Assembly (NCBI RefSeq): GCF_951230155.1
Contig: NZ_CATNVD010000005.1
Location: forward strand, 62,001-126,000
Origin: Parablautia sp. Marseille-Q6255
GTDB lineage: Bacteria; Bacillota; Clostridia; Lachnospirales; Lachnospiraceae
Direction: 5' to 3'
DNA: 64,000 nucleotides
The stretch's first letter is position 1; each line of letters starts with the position of its first letter. The position numbers and the translations under genes are program-made. Below are positions 43,472-51,655 of this stretch, in pieces. The notes under the pieces were generated by a model. That model was given only the letters and a program-made list of their open reading frames with translations, was not told where the DNA came from and did not search any database.

Positions 43472-45037
43472 TTATAAAAAAGGGTTATTTTTATGAGTCT
43501 GTGTACTAAGCGTAGTTTCTACTGTCGGGTACATCCGCATATCAGTATGCGGGATAAATTTGGATGCCTGCATTTTGATCAGAAAGTCAGGCATGGAGGC
43601 AAACTGTATGCAGTAGACGGTATCCAGAAGATACTGGATATCGTCCGTACGGCTTTTATCAAGCAGCAGCTCTCTCGCTCCGGCGAGGGAGCTGTTTTGC
43701 AGACAATGGAAACGTTCGCGGGGCAGGTCGGGAAAGATCCCTACTGTGACAGCCGATTCTAGGTTAGCGTATGTGCCAAACGCGCCTGCCGTATAAAAGG
43801 CAGTAATATCATTCTCTGTGAAGCCGGATGCTTCCAGCAGACAGTCGACCATCGTGTGCGCGGCTGCCTTTGTGTCAAGATACTGCAGGATATCGGTCTG
43901 TGAAAAATACAGCATTTCACCGTGCGCGGACTCCTCTGCCGTAGCATAGACGGCGGCGTATTCCTGTGCTTCGGGAAGGAAGACAATGCGGTCTGATGCC
44001 TCAGGATCCAGCTTTCCCGAAATATCGATCCAACCATTGAGACGCATCTGGGCGATCAGGTCGATGATGCCGGAGCCGCAGATCCCGGCTGGCCGGGTGT
44101 TTCCGATCGTTGTGAAGGTAAGAGAGGCGCCTTCGATCCGAATACTGTCGATCGCTGTGTCGCAGGCGCGCATACCGTATCTGCTGATGCCGCCTTCAAG
44201 AGCCGGTCCGGCAGCGCCTGCGCCTGCGATCAGAAAGCTGCTGTTGCCAAGCACGAGTTCTCCATTTGTTCCGATATCAAAAAATACAGACAAGCCATCC
44301 TTTTTATAGAAATCAGTCGTCAAGAGTCCGCTCGTAATATCTCCGCCCAGGTAGTTGGCAATGGCAGGGATGATATAGACCACGCCGGAAAATGCAAGAC
44401 CGATCTCATGTCCGAAGAAGGCTCCGGGAGCCGTTGTGACCGGGGCATAGGGAGAAGAAAAAACGGTCCAGGCATCCAGTCCCAGAAGAAAATGGATCAT
44501 CGTGGTGTTTCCGGACAGGATCATAACGGCGCAGTGGTCTGCCGAAATGCCGCAGTGTGCCTCCAGCGTCTGAAACAGAGTAAGAAAGGTATCCTGTGTC
44601 GCGGCGGCCAGCTCCTGCTGATGTGCAGGATCGTCCTTTGCATAAATGATACGCGTCAGGATATCGTCTCCAAAACGGATCTGTCCGTTCATCGCTTTTG
44701 CTTCAGCGAGGACCGCTTTGGTATTCATATCGATCATCTGCATCACGACTGTCGTAGAACCCAGATCGACGGCAAGACCGTAGTGAGCTGCCGTCGTATC
44801 TCCGCCTTCGACTGCAGTCAGCAGTGTCTGGCCCGGCGTGTGGACAAGCGTAACGGTAATATCCCAGTCCTGTGTGCGGCAAAGCGGATAGAGCCCGCGC
44901 AGTGTTGCAAGCGTCATGGAAACAGACGGATAACCGAGGTCTTTTAGCGCCTGCAGTATGCGCTCCTGATCTGACAGAGGATGTTCTTCTGTCGGAGCTT
45001 CCAGTGTCAGATGTATTTTTTCGCTGAAGCTGTTCAT
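43472..45037 (-). CDS. ASKHA-domain, RACo-like protein without ferredoxin domain
   Basis: A 521-residue protein. After about 85 residues of unassigned N-terminus, an ASKHA (actin-like) ATPase region begins GLAVDLGSTTVVMQMIDM, with later VFFDIGTNGELVLGN, GAGAAGPALEGGISRYGM, GICGSGIIDLIAQMRL and FYTAGAFGTYAN. This is the reductive activator fold of corrinoid proteins (RACo, RamA C-terminal DUF4445). The N-terminal [2Fe-2S] domain that RACo uses to deliver an electron is absent, and no methyltransferase or corrinoid protein is encoded nearby. Either an iron-sulfur partner is supplied elsewhere, or the role differs. Own promoter: TTCAAA-17-TATAAT on the minus strand near 45156-45184. Confidence 0.85.
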   Translation of the reverse strand: MNSFSEKIHLTLEAPTEEHPLSDQERILQALKDLGYPSVSMTLATLRGLYPLCRTQDWDITVTLVHTPGQTLLTAVEGGDTTAAHYGLAVDLGSTTVVMQMIDMNTKAVLAEAKAMNGQIRFGDDILTRIIYAKDDPAHQQELAAATQDTFLTLFQTLEAHCGISADHCAVMILSGNTTMIHFLLGLDAWTVFSSPYAPVTTAPGAFFGHEIGLAFSGVVYIIPAIANYLGGDITSGLLTTDFYKKDGLSVFFDIGTNGELVLGNSSFLIAGAGAAGPALEGGISRYGMRACDTAIDSIRIEGASLTFTTIGNTRPAGICGSGIIDLIAQMRLNGWIDISGKLDPEASDRIVFLPEAQEYAAVYATAEESAHGEMLYFSQTDILQYLDTKAAAHTMVDCLLEASGFTENDITAFYTAGAFGTYANLESAVTVGIFPDLPRERFHCLQNSSLAGARELLLDKSRTDDIQYLLDTVYCIQFASMPDFLIKMQASKFIPHTDMRMYPTVETTLSTQTHKNNPFL

Positions 45038-45200
45038 AATGTTTTGTCCTTTCCGTATGAAGCCGGATCATGAAGCCGGATCAGCCGCTTTTGCAGGAAG
45101 AGTCCGCAGATGGATACTTCTGCCTGCACGGCTCTGATTTTTTCGTGTCCCCATTATAGCATATGGAAGGGAGGATTTGAAAAAAATTTGCCATCAGGTC

Positions 45201-45250
45201 TTGAAAAAAGAGCAGATCTGTATTAAAATAACAAAACAAACATATGTTCG
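45201..45250 (+). promoter_or_regulatory. Promoter with LexA-like box
   Basis: TTGAAA (45201-45206), 17 bases, TAAAAT (45224-45229). Directly after it, over the expected start point, lies AAACATATGTTC (45238-45249). Its reverse complement GAACATATGTTT fits the Firmicute LexA consensus GAAC-N4-GTTY. The 313-base gap 45038-45350 otherwise holds a 16-codon reading frame (45244-45294) of doubtful meaning. Confidence 0.5.
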
Positions 45251-45350
45251 GAATGCTTGTTTGGTATGTGATGCAGGGAAAGAAGGAAGCATAAGAAAAG
45301 AAGCAGTGTGTCTTCGCAAAGACTACATAAGATATGGGAGGACGGGGGAT

Positions 45351-45629
45351 ATGAAAAGAGAAGAGTGGTGTACGGAGCTGACTGTGTATGGGAAAAGGTT
45401 CTGCGTGATAGCAGGACTTCTGGAGGAGGCGGCTGTCCTTGGCTGGCTGGACATCCGCATCAGCACAGCGCCGGTGATCGTACTGTGTTTTTTGTGGTTT
45501 TTGTTTGCGCTTCTGACGGGATCGGCGCTTATCGAGGCAGACCACCTGCGCACTGTGTGGAGGATGGCAGGCCGGAGAGCGAGACGTATGCTGTCTGCCG
45601 GGTGCCGGGTTGGACAGGGAAGCATATAA
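45351..45629 (+). CDS. Small membrane protein of unknown function
   Basis: A 92-residue protein starting MKREEWCTELTVYGKRF, with two hydrophobic stretches (about 17-30 and 38-60, the second VIVLCFLWFLFALLTG) and a basic Arg-rich end (RMAGRRARRMLS). GGGAGGACGGGGG precedes the ATG. I do not recognise a family. It lies downstream of a promoter with a LexA-like box and upstream of a phosphatase gene; about 90 bases separate them. If the LexA site is real, a damage-induced membrane protein is possible (inference only). Confidence 0.55.
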   Translation: MKREEWCTELTVYGKRFCVIAGLLEEAAVLGWLDIRISTAPVIVLCFLWFLFALLTGSALIEADHLRTVWRMAGRRARRMLSAGCRVGQGSI

Positions 45630-45720
45630 CGGAAAAACAGTTGTATTTTATGCGCCGGGAAGGTATGATAGTAGCGGAAACTATAACGAACACGTTTGTT
45701 CCTGACAGGATGGAGGATTT

Positions 45721-46395
45721 ATGACAGAAAAGAACAGATCGTACGATACGGTGATTTTTGATCTGGACGGAACGCTGCTTGATACGCTTTCCGATCTGAC
45801 GAACAGTGCAAATGCAGTAACAGCCCGGTATGGATTTTTGCAGCGGACGAGAGAGGAGATACGCAGCTTTGTCGGAAATGGGATCCGGCGCCTGATCGCG
45901 AGGCTGCTGCCTGATGGAGAGGAAAATCCGCACTTCGATGCAGTGTACAGAGATTTTCTTGCATATTATGGGGAACACTGTATGGAAGAGACAGCTCCTT
46001 ATCCGGGGATAGGCGAGCTTTTGCACAGGCTGAAGGAGGGCGGCTATGCAGTCGGTATTGTCTCCAATAAAGCCGATTTTGCAGTAAAGAAGCTCCGGGA
46101 TGTCTATTTCGGGGCAGACATCCCGGTTGCGATCGGCGACAGAGAGGGGATACAAAAAAAGCCGGCTCCAGATTCCGTATTTGAGGCGCTGGAGGAGCTT
46201 GGCGCGCAGCGCAGCCGCACCGTTTATGTCGGTGATTCGGATGTGGATATCCTCACTGCGGCAAATGCAGGGATTGACTGCATAGCAGTGAGCTGGGGAT
46301 TTCGGGATCGCGGATTTCTGCTTGCACATGGAGCGCAGCCGGAGAGGATCGCTGCAGATACGCAGCAGCTGTGGAATATTCTGGAAGGGCAGTGA
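45721..46395 (+). CDS. gph: HAD phosphatase, phosphoglycolate phosphatase-like
   Basis: A 224-residue HAD hydrolase with an alpha-helical cap. Motif I is TVIFDLDGTLLDTLSDL (Asp14, Asp16), motif II GIVSNKADFAV, motif III lysine in QKKPAPDSVFEAL, and motif IV YVGDSDVDILTAANAG. The pattern and length match Gph-type phosphatases that remove 2-phosphoglycolate or related small phosphates. GGATGGAGGATTT precedes the ATG. Exact substrate is uncertain, hence the symbol is a best guess from family resemblance. Confidence 0.85.
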   Translation: MTEKNRSYDTVIFDLDGTLLDTLSDLTNSANAVTARYGFLQRTREEIRSFVGNGIRRLIARLLPDGEENPHFDAVYRDFLAYYGEHCMEETAPYPGIGELLHRLKEGGYAVGIVSNKADFAVKKLRDVYFGADIPVAIGDREGIQKKPAPDSVFEALEELGAQRSRTVYVGDSDVDILTAANAGIDCIAVSWGFRDRGFLLAHGAQPERIAADTQQLWNILEGQ

Positions 46396-46467
46396 TCATG
46401 CAGGAAGGAAAGCTGCAGTGCGGCGGCAGCCGCAGTCTGCATACGGCCGCACTGGTGAGGTGAAGAA

Positions 46468-48321
46468 ATGACAGAACATAAAAATAAGACAGAGCATAAA
46501 AATAAGAAAGAGCACAGAAATAAGAAAGACCTTCCGGTTACGGCGATTCTTGCCGTCGCCGTCGCAGCCCTGCTTTTGTGTGCAGGAGTATTAGCCTGGG
46601 CGGTTTGGCATCAGGGCGGTCAGGAAAAAGGGCAGGGAGCGGGCGGGCCAGGTCATGCGCAGCAGGAGACCGGGGCGCTTGGGCAGGAGCAGGAAACGGA
46701 CCGTTCATCAATGGCGCAGACGGCTACGGAACCACAGACCACGGAGCCACAGACCGCAGAATCACAGACCACGGAGCCACAGGCCACGGAACCACAGACG
46801 CAGGAGACAGAGCAGGAAACAGAAACAGAACAGGAAACAGAGCCGCAGGAACGGCTCGTTGTGGCGATCGATCCGGGGCATCAGGGAAGCTGGGTGAATA
46901 TGAGCGATACCGAGCCGAATGGGCCGGGCTCTTTGGAGATGAAGGCAAAAGCGACAACAGGTACGCAGAGCTCTTTTTCCGACAAGACGGAGTATGAGCT
47001 GAACCTTGAGATCTCCCTGCTTCTTAGAGATGAGCTGGAAGCGCGTGGATATGAGGTCATCCTGACTCGCGAGGACCACGATACCGCCATAAGCAATGCA
47101 GAGCGTGCGCAGATGGCATACGAGCAGGGCGGTGATATTTATGTGCGGATTCATGCAAATGGCTCCGATGATCCTGGTGTGAGCGGAGCGCTTGCCATGG
47201 TGCCGTCCGCACAGAATCCGTATGTGGGATATCTGGCAGAGGATTCCTATCTGCTGGGACAGTGTATTCTCGAAGCCTATTGCAGCAAGGCGTCCTTTGA
47301 GTCACTTGGGGTCCAGTACTACGACAATATGACGGGGATCAACTGGAGCCAGATCCCGGTTATGATCCTTGAGATGGGATTTATGACAAATCAGTCGGAC
47401 GACGCGAGGATGGCAGATCCATCAGTACAGCCGCTTATGGCAGAGGGCATTGCGGATGGGATCGACCGGTATTTTACCGAAAAGGGAATGAAGAAAAAAG
47501 AAGTGTCCGCGCAGGAAAAGGACCGGATGAACGCGCTGATCGAGCAGATCGGTGAGGACTATATTTATCCGGCAAAGGAGACGGAGACGTGGACATTTGG
47601 CATAAAAGATCTGGTCACAGGAGCGCAGGGGAGCATTGACGGGGATCAGCAGATGAAGGCTGCGAGTGTGATCAAGGTCTTTATCATGGCAGCAGTCTAT
47701 GACCGCGTCTGCTATCCATCCTCTCCAGACCGCTACATTCCATTTGAAGAGTCCGGCGATGGAGAATTAAAGCAGCTGATCACCGATATGATCACGTACA
47801 GCGATAATGATGCGGCGAATACGATCATCGAGTGGCTGGGCTTGGGAGATGCCCGAAAGGGGATGGAGATCGTGAACCAGTTCTGCCAGGAAAACGGGTA
47901 CACAAAGACCAGACTTGGCAGGACATTTTTGGAGGAAAACCCTTCCGGAGATAATGTCACCTCTGCCAACGACTGTCTGCGGCTGCTGGAGAGTATTTAC
48001 AACGGTACCTGTGTAAATAAAGAAGCGTCACAGAAAATGTATGAGTATCTGGCTGCTCAGACAAGACAGAGCAAGATACCGGCAGGGTTAGAAGGTACTT
48101 CGGCTGTTGTCGCAAATAAGACGGGAGAACTTGCCGGTGATTACGGAGATTATGTGGAAAATGATATTGCAATTGTGGAAAGTGGAGACTGTGCGTACGT
48201 GCTGTGTGTATTTAGCAGCGATTTAAAGGACAACGGCGCAGCTATCGAAAAGATCGCAGCGCTTTCAGAAGCTGTATACGAGCTGGAATGTGGCAGCGAG
48301 ACAGTCACAGACATTCGATGA
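46468..48321 (+). CDS. Amidase_3 fused to a beta-lactamase-like serine hydrolase
   Basis: A 617-residue envelope protein. A Lys-rich N-terminus made of EHKNK-type repeats precedes one membrane span (about 23-47). A Thr/Glu/Pro/Gln linker (about 85-125, TTEPQ units) follows. Residues about 129-345 are an N-acetylmuramoyl-L-alanine amidase (VVAIDPGHQGSW, ILTREDHD, DIYVRIHANGS, MILEMGFMTNQSDD). Residues about 360-617 are a class A beta-lactamase-like domain with Ser400-x-x-Lys403 (ASVIK), Ser445-Asp-Asn (YSDNDAAN) and Lys551-Thr-Gly (NKTGEL). The second domain may be a peptidoglycan D,D-peptidase rather than a beta-lactamase; no Glu166-type omega loop was clearly seen. An uncommon pairing of two wall-cutting activities. 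Confidence 0.9.
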   Translation: MTEHKNKTEHKNKKEHRNKKDLPVTAILAVAVAALLLCAGVLAWAVWHQGGQEKGQGAGGPGHAQQETGALGQEQETDRSSMAQTATEPQTTEPQTAESQTTEPQATEPQTQETEQETETEQETEPQERLVVAIDPGHQGSWVNMSDTEPNGPGSLEMKAKATTGTQSSFSDKTEYELNLEISLLLRDELEARGYEVILTREDHDTAISNAERAQMAYEQGGDIYVRIHANGSDDPGVSGALAMVPSAQNPYVGYLAEDSYLLGQCILEAYCSKASFESLGVQYYDNMTGINWSQIPVMILEMGFMTNQSDDARMADPSVQPLMAEGIADGIDRYFTEKGMKKKEVSAQEKDRMNALIEQIGEDYIYPAKETETWTFGIKDLVTGAQGSIDGDQQMKAASVIKVFIMAAVYDRVCYPSSPDRYIPFEESGDGELKQLITDMITYSDNDAANTIIEWLGLGDARKGMEIVNQFCQENGYTKTRLGRTFLEENPSGDNVTSANDCLRLLESIYNGTCVNKEASQKMYEYLAAQTRQSKIPAGLEGTSAVVANKTGELAGDYGDYVENDIAIVESGDCAYVLCVFSSDLKDNGAAIEKIAALSEAVYELECGSETVTDIR

Positions 48322-48381
48322 CATAAGACAGAAAGGTGACAGAAAAGCTCCACGCAGAAAATTATTTATCAATAAAATCAT

Positions 48382-48420
48382 AGCGGTGTTTCTGTCTGAA
48401 GAGCAGGAACACCGCTTGTT
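48382..48420 (+). terminator. Terminator after the amidase fusion gene
   Basis: AGCGGTGTTTCTG (48382-48394) pairs with CAGGAACACCGCT (48404-48416), then TGTTTG. One mismatch in the stem. Confidence 0.75.
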
Positions 48421-48544
48421 TGATCAGAATTTAATTACCGGTTAATATTTCTTCTCGAAAGTTAATAAGCGGTAAATAGAAAATGTAAGTAATTAATGCT
48501 ACCATAAAGGTACGAAAAAGTTAGATCGTAAAGGGGATAGCGTT

Positions 48545-49606
48545 ATGAAAATAAATGAAATAATTCGCGATCGGCGTTTAGCGAAGGGCTTTACTCAAGA
48601 ACAGATTGCCAATTATCTTGGGGTTTCTGCACCTGCTGTAAATAAGTGGGAAAAAGGAACCTCGTATCCTGACATAATCCTATTACCAGCACTTGCCCGA
48701 CTGCTCGATACAGACCTGAATACGCTATTATCTTTTCAGGATGATTTGTCAGAAAAAGAAGTCGCACTGTTTATGAATGAAGTTTCTGAAAAGATGGATA
48801 AAAACGGTTTTGAAGAAGGATATTTGCTTGCTACTGAAAAGTTAAAAGAATACCCTACCTGTGATTTACTGGTAAGCAATTTAGCCATGCTGTTAGATGG
48901 TGCATTGATGCTTTATGGCAGCAAAAACAAGTCAAACGAAATGTATCGGGAAAAAATTGATTCTTTATACTATCGTGCAGCACAAAGTGAAGATGCAGCT
49001 ATCAGAGAGCAGGCACAAGTGTGTCTGATTTCTAAATTGATGGGGAAACAAGATTATGAGCAAGCGCAGGAAATGCTTAATGCACTCCCCGGGAAAAGTC
49101 CTGTGGACAAAGAGCAGCTTCAGGCAAATATATATATTGCACAAGGAGATTTAGAAAAGGCAGCGAAAATGATAGAGGAAAAACTATTATCTGCCACAAA
49201 TGAAATTCATGCAGCGTTGGGGACTTTAATGGAGATTGCGCTTAAAGAAAAACGAATGGACGATGCAGAGTATATCGCTGATGTTGATAAGCAGGCGGCT
49301 CAAGTATTTGATTTGTGGGAATATAATTCTTATGTTGCACATTTTCAGCTGTATGAAGCTACGAAAAACAGGGTTAAATTTTTGAAGATACTATTGCCTA
49401 TGCTAAAATCGCTCACAAAAAAATGGGATATTAATAAATCGCCATTATACCGGCACATCCAAACAAAAGAAGTTGATAAAGCATTTGGACCAAAACTTCA
49501 AAAAGCTATTATTCAGTCAATTAACTTAGATGAAGAAACCGAGTTTTTAAAAGACAGTCCAGAATGGCATGAACTAATAAAGGAAATTGATATGGAGCAA
49601 GAGTAA
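48545..49606 (+). CDS. XRE-family regulator with helical-repeat sensor part
   Basis: A 353-residue protein with an N-terminal helix-turn-helix (IIRDRRLAKGFTQEQIANYL, VSAPAVNKWEKGTSYPD) and about 270 residues of TPR-like helices behind it (for example AAQSEDAAIREQAQVCLISK and YIAQGDLEKAAKMIEEKL). The layout recalls peptide-responsive RRNPP-type regulators, but this variant (HTH with KWEKGTSYPDI and a helical tail) is also common as an orphan regulator. AAAGGGGATAGCGTT precedes the ATG. Base composition is distinctly more AT-rich than the flanking genes, marking a probably acquired patch that reaches to about 50880. Confidence 0.85.
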   Translation: MKINEIIRDRRLAKGFTQEQIANYLGVSAPAVNKWEKGTSYPDIILLPALARLLDTDLNTLLSFQDDLSEKEVALFMNEVSEKMDKNGFEEGYLLATEKLKEYPTCDLLVSNLAMLLDGALMLYGSKNKSNEMYREKIDSLYYRAAQSEDAAIREQAQVCLISKLMGKQDYEQAQEMLNALPGKSPVDKEQLQANIYIAQGDLEKAAKMIEEKLLSATNEIHAALGTLMEIALKEKRMDDAEYIADVDKQAAQVFDLWEYNSYVAHFQLYEATKNRVKFLKILLPMLKSLTKKWDINKSPLYRHIQTKEVDKAFGPKLQKAIIQSINLDEETEFLKDSPEWHELIKEIDMEQE

Positions 49607-49641
49607 CGGAATAGTATGGATTTTCTGAGTTTAGTTCAAAA

Positions 49642-49671
49642 CCGCCGTTATGGCATCTCCCATAGCGGCGG
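49642..49671. terminator. Hairpin between convergent genes
   Basis: CCGCCGTTATGG (49642-49653) pairs with CCATAGCGGCGG (49660-49671). No long T-run, but it lies exactly between the convergent XRE and DUF2812 genes, so a two-way terminator is likely. Confidence 0.5.
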
Positions 49672-49708
49672 CATACAGAATCATTTATATGTGTCCTCTT
49701 TACTTAAA

Positions 49709-50245
49709 TTATTTTCTGTCACTTTTATACTGACTATATTTCACAATGAATATGGTGAATATCACAATGTACATGCTTAAAACAGCACCAATAAATGTAG
49801 CTATAAAATAATTGTGTGTGTCAAACAAGTTAGTAAGAAACTGCGGTAACAATACGAGGAAAAATATAATCGACAGCGGCAGCATTCTTCCTTTTAATAT
49901 CCGTTTCTTCATCTGAAGTCTCGATTCATCATCACAAAAAATTTCTTCTTCTATACCGTCGTCAGAAACAATCTTTCTAAAATAACTGAAACCAAAATAA
50001 TCCTGTATGTATTCCCAACCGCAATCATCGAACATTTTCAAATATTCATCTTTATGAGCAAGTCCATCTTTATTATAATCCAGCTGATAGACCACATCTT
50101 GAGGAAGGCATTTTTCAAAATGGTACATTCCCAATCCAGTTACTTTAACAAATTTCCAACCTGCCTTTTGCATTTCTCGTAAATAATCTTGTTCTTTTTC
50201 ATATTCAAATATTGAAAACCATTTGAACTGTTTTTTTACTTCCAT
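49709..50245 (-). CDS. DUF2812 membrane protein
   Basis: A 178-residue protein. The first about 115 residues are soluble and rich in aromatic residues (FKWFSIFEYEKEQDYLREMQ, AGWKFVKVTGLGMYHFEKC), the DUF2812 pattern; two hydrophobic spans follow (about 119-140 and 148-172). It starts one base after the PadR stop with AGGAGGAG before it. PadR plus DUF2812 is a recurrent pair in Firmicutes, where PadR presumably represses the membrane protein. Function unknown. Confidence 0.85.
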   Translation of the reverse strand: MEVKKQFKWFSIFEYEKEQDYLREMQKAGWKFVKVTGLGMYHFEKCLPQDVVYQLDYNKDGLAHKDEYLKMFDDCGWEYIQDYFGFSYFRKIVSDDGIEEEIFCDDESRLQMKKRILKGRMLPLSIIFFLVLLPQFLTNLFDTHNYFIATFIGAVLSMYIVIFTIFIVKYSQYKSDRK

Positions 50246-50246
50246 T

Positions 50247-50561
50247 CTACATCTCCTCCTGGGCTATCTTATATAAGCGTTCAATTCGTTTTCGTTCAAG
50301 ATATAAAACTTCTAATCCTAGATCTGTGATTTGATAGATCTTTCGTTTATCTTCTTCACGAATAAAACGGATTATATTGTCTTTTTCCATTTTTGATAAA
50401 CTTCCGTACATCGTGCCGGGGGTAAGTCTGACAGCACCATCAGTCATTTTTTCAACCATTTGAACAATACCATATCCATGATTAGGTTTTCGTAAACACA
50501 GTAAAATGAAAAAAGCAGTTTCAGTCATAGGAACATACACTTTTTTTATATGTTGATCCAC
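50247..50561 (-). CDS. PadR-family transcriptional regulator
   Basis: About 104 residues of PadR-type winged helix: ETAFFILLCLRKPNHGYGIV, then VRLTPGTMYGSLSKMEKDNI and RKIYQITDLG, with a short C-terminal dimerisation helix. The in-frame ATG at 50570 directly abuts AAGGAG, so the GTG at 50561 with nine bases spacing is the better start; ATG 50570 would add three residues. It heads the PadR-DUF2812 pair. PadR proteins usually repress genes for membrane or drug-response proteins; its target here is probably its own operon. Confidence 0.85.
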   Translation of the reverse strand: MDQHIKKVYVPMTETAFFILLCLRKPNHGYGIVQMVEKMTDGAVRLTPGTMYGSLSKMEKDNIIRFIREEDKRKIYQITDLGLEVLYLERKRIERLYKIAQEEM

Positions 50562-50639
50562 TTTACTCATCTCCTTAAATTTCAGTGCGATGTATCGCAC
50601 TTCGATATAGAAAAGATATCACAGTGTAATATGAAAGTC

Positions 50640-50877
50640 AATAACTTTCGTAAAATAAATATATGGCAGAGAGAAAATTCTCCCTGCCACCATTTTTCCG
50701 TCTGCCTCAGTTGTTTTCATTTTGGAAATAGCTGCTTCTTTATACAATTCGCCGGATTCAAAGATATTTTTCCTGATATCAAAGGATTTCAACCCGAACT
50801 TCACCATTATCAGTTTTATAAAACAGGATTTCCCTTGTCTCATAAGAGGTTAACTCATATTCTTCGTTCGTATCCAT
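50640..50877 (-). pseudogene. RhuM-family relic
   Basis: Two disjoint pieces in different frames resemble the RhuM (virulence protein) family. First, ATG 50877 reads MDTNEEYELTSYETREILFY, then KTDNGEVRVEIL and a stop near 50779. Second, from about 50790 in another frame, IRKNIFESGELYKEAAISKM is followed by KTTEADGK. Between them the family's central helix-turn-helix segment (the WLTQAQMAELF region) is missing. The gene is therefore deleted and frameshifted. It fills the 300-base gap between PadR and the exporter operon. Confidence 0.65.
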
Positions 50878-50884
50878 TCCCTTC

Positions 50885-51655
50885 CTATTTTCCACTTTTG
50901 TTTTTTGCCCGGCTCTTGTAAAAATTATTCTTATTGTTGCACTGAAGGCTGCAAAATACTGCTGAAAGAGCAACTGAAAATGCAAGACTGCCCAGGCACA
51001 TCATTTTGTTCCAACAGACTGCGGCGTCATAGCTGCGGTAGCTGACCATTCCAAGACTTGCTGTTATCGGATAGAGATTTGCCAGTGTCATATTTCCGGC
51101 AGCAAACATTCCGCCATATCCGTACACAAAGGCAAGAATGACACCGATGAAAGAGCCGCCTGCCTGGCGGCAGGTGATCACGATGACGGGAAGGACTGCA
51201 AGGTATAAGAAAAAGTTGACCGCAGTTATCTGGAAGCCTGCTTTTAAGGCAGATGAGAGCTGAAAGCCCGGAAATCCTGCGATCATTTCTGCCAATATGG
51301 TAAACAGGCTGCATATCAGACCAAAGACAATGGATAATACGCCGCATACGATCAGTTTTCCAGTCAGCAGCTTCTTAAAAGAAACCGGTACGGTCAGGAT
51401 ATTTTTCAGGGTATCATCTGTCTCCTCCCGGGAGATCATATGTCCGGCGATCAGACTGATGCATGCAGGAAAAATCATGGACATATTGTTTTTGATCACC
51501 TGTTCGGTGAGATAGGTAAAATCCCAGACAGAGCCGTCGTTTGCCATGGATGTAAACAGAGTCAGTACAACACAAAGCAGCATGAGTGCAGCGCCTGCCC
51601 AGAGGATACGATATCTTTTCAGTTTATAAAATTCAGTTTTTACGATACAGATCAT
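50885..51655 (-). CDS. ABC-2 permease of lantibiotic/bacitracin-type exporter (second subunit)
   Basis: A 256-residue protein with six hydrophobic spans (WAGAALMLLCVVLTLFTSM, MSMIFPACISLIAGHMISRE, KLIVCGVLSIVFGLICSLF and others). MISREETDDTLKNILTVPVS is the typical cytoplasmic loop of LanE/LanG-type immunity permeases. Its ATG overlaps the stop of the upstream permease gene (51652). Last gene of the five-gene RR-HK-ATPase-permease-permease module, so it should form a heterodimeric exporter with the 51652-52452 product. Confidence 0.85.
   Translation of the reverse strand: MICIVKTEFYKLKRYRILWAGAALMLLCVVLTLFTSMANDGSVWDFTYLTEQVIKNNMSMIFPACISLIAGHMISREETDDTLKNILTVPVSFKKLLTGKLIVCGVLSIVFGLICSLFTILAEMIAGFPGFQLSSALKAGFQITAVNFFLYLAVLPVIVITCRQAGGSFIGVILAFVYGYGGMFAAGNMTLANLYPITASLGMVSYRSYDAAVCWNKMMCLGSLAFSVALSAVFCSLQCNNKNNFYKSRAKNKSGK

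Noticed and set aside
45177-45350. N-terminal extension of the small membrane protein gene
   Set aside because: Would start at a TTG and run over the promoter and LexA-like site; the ATG at 45351 has a strong ribosome binding site.
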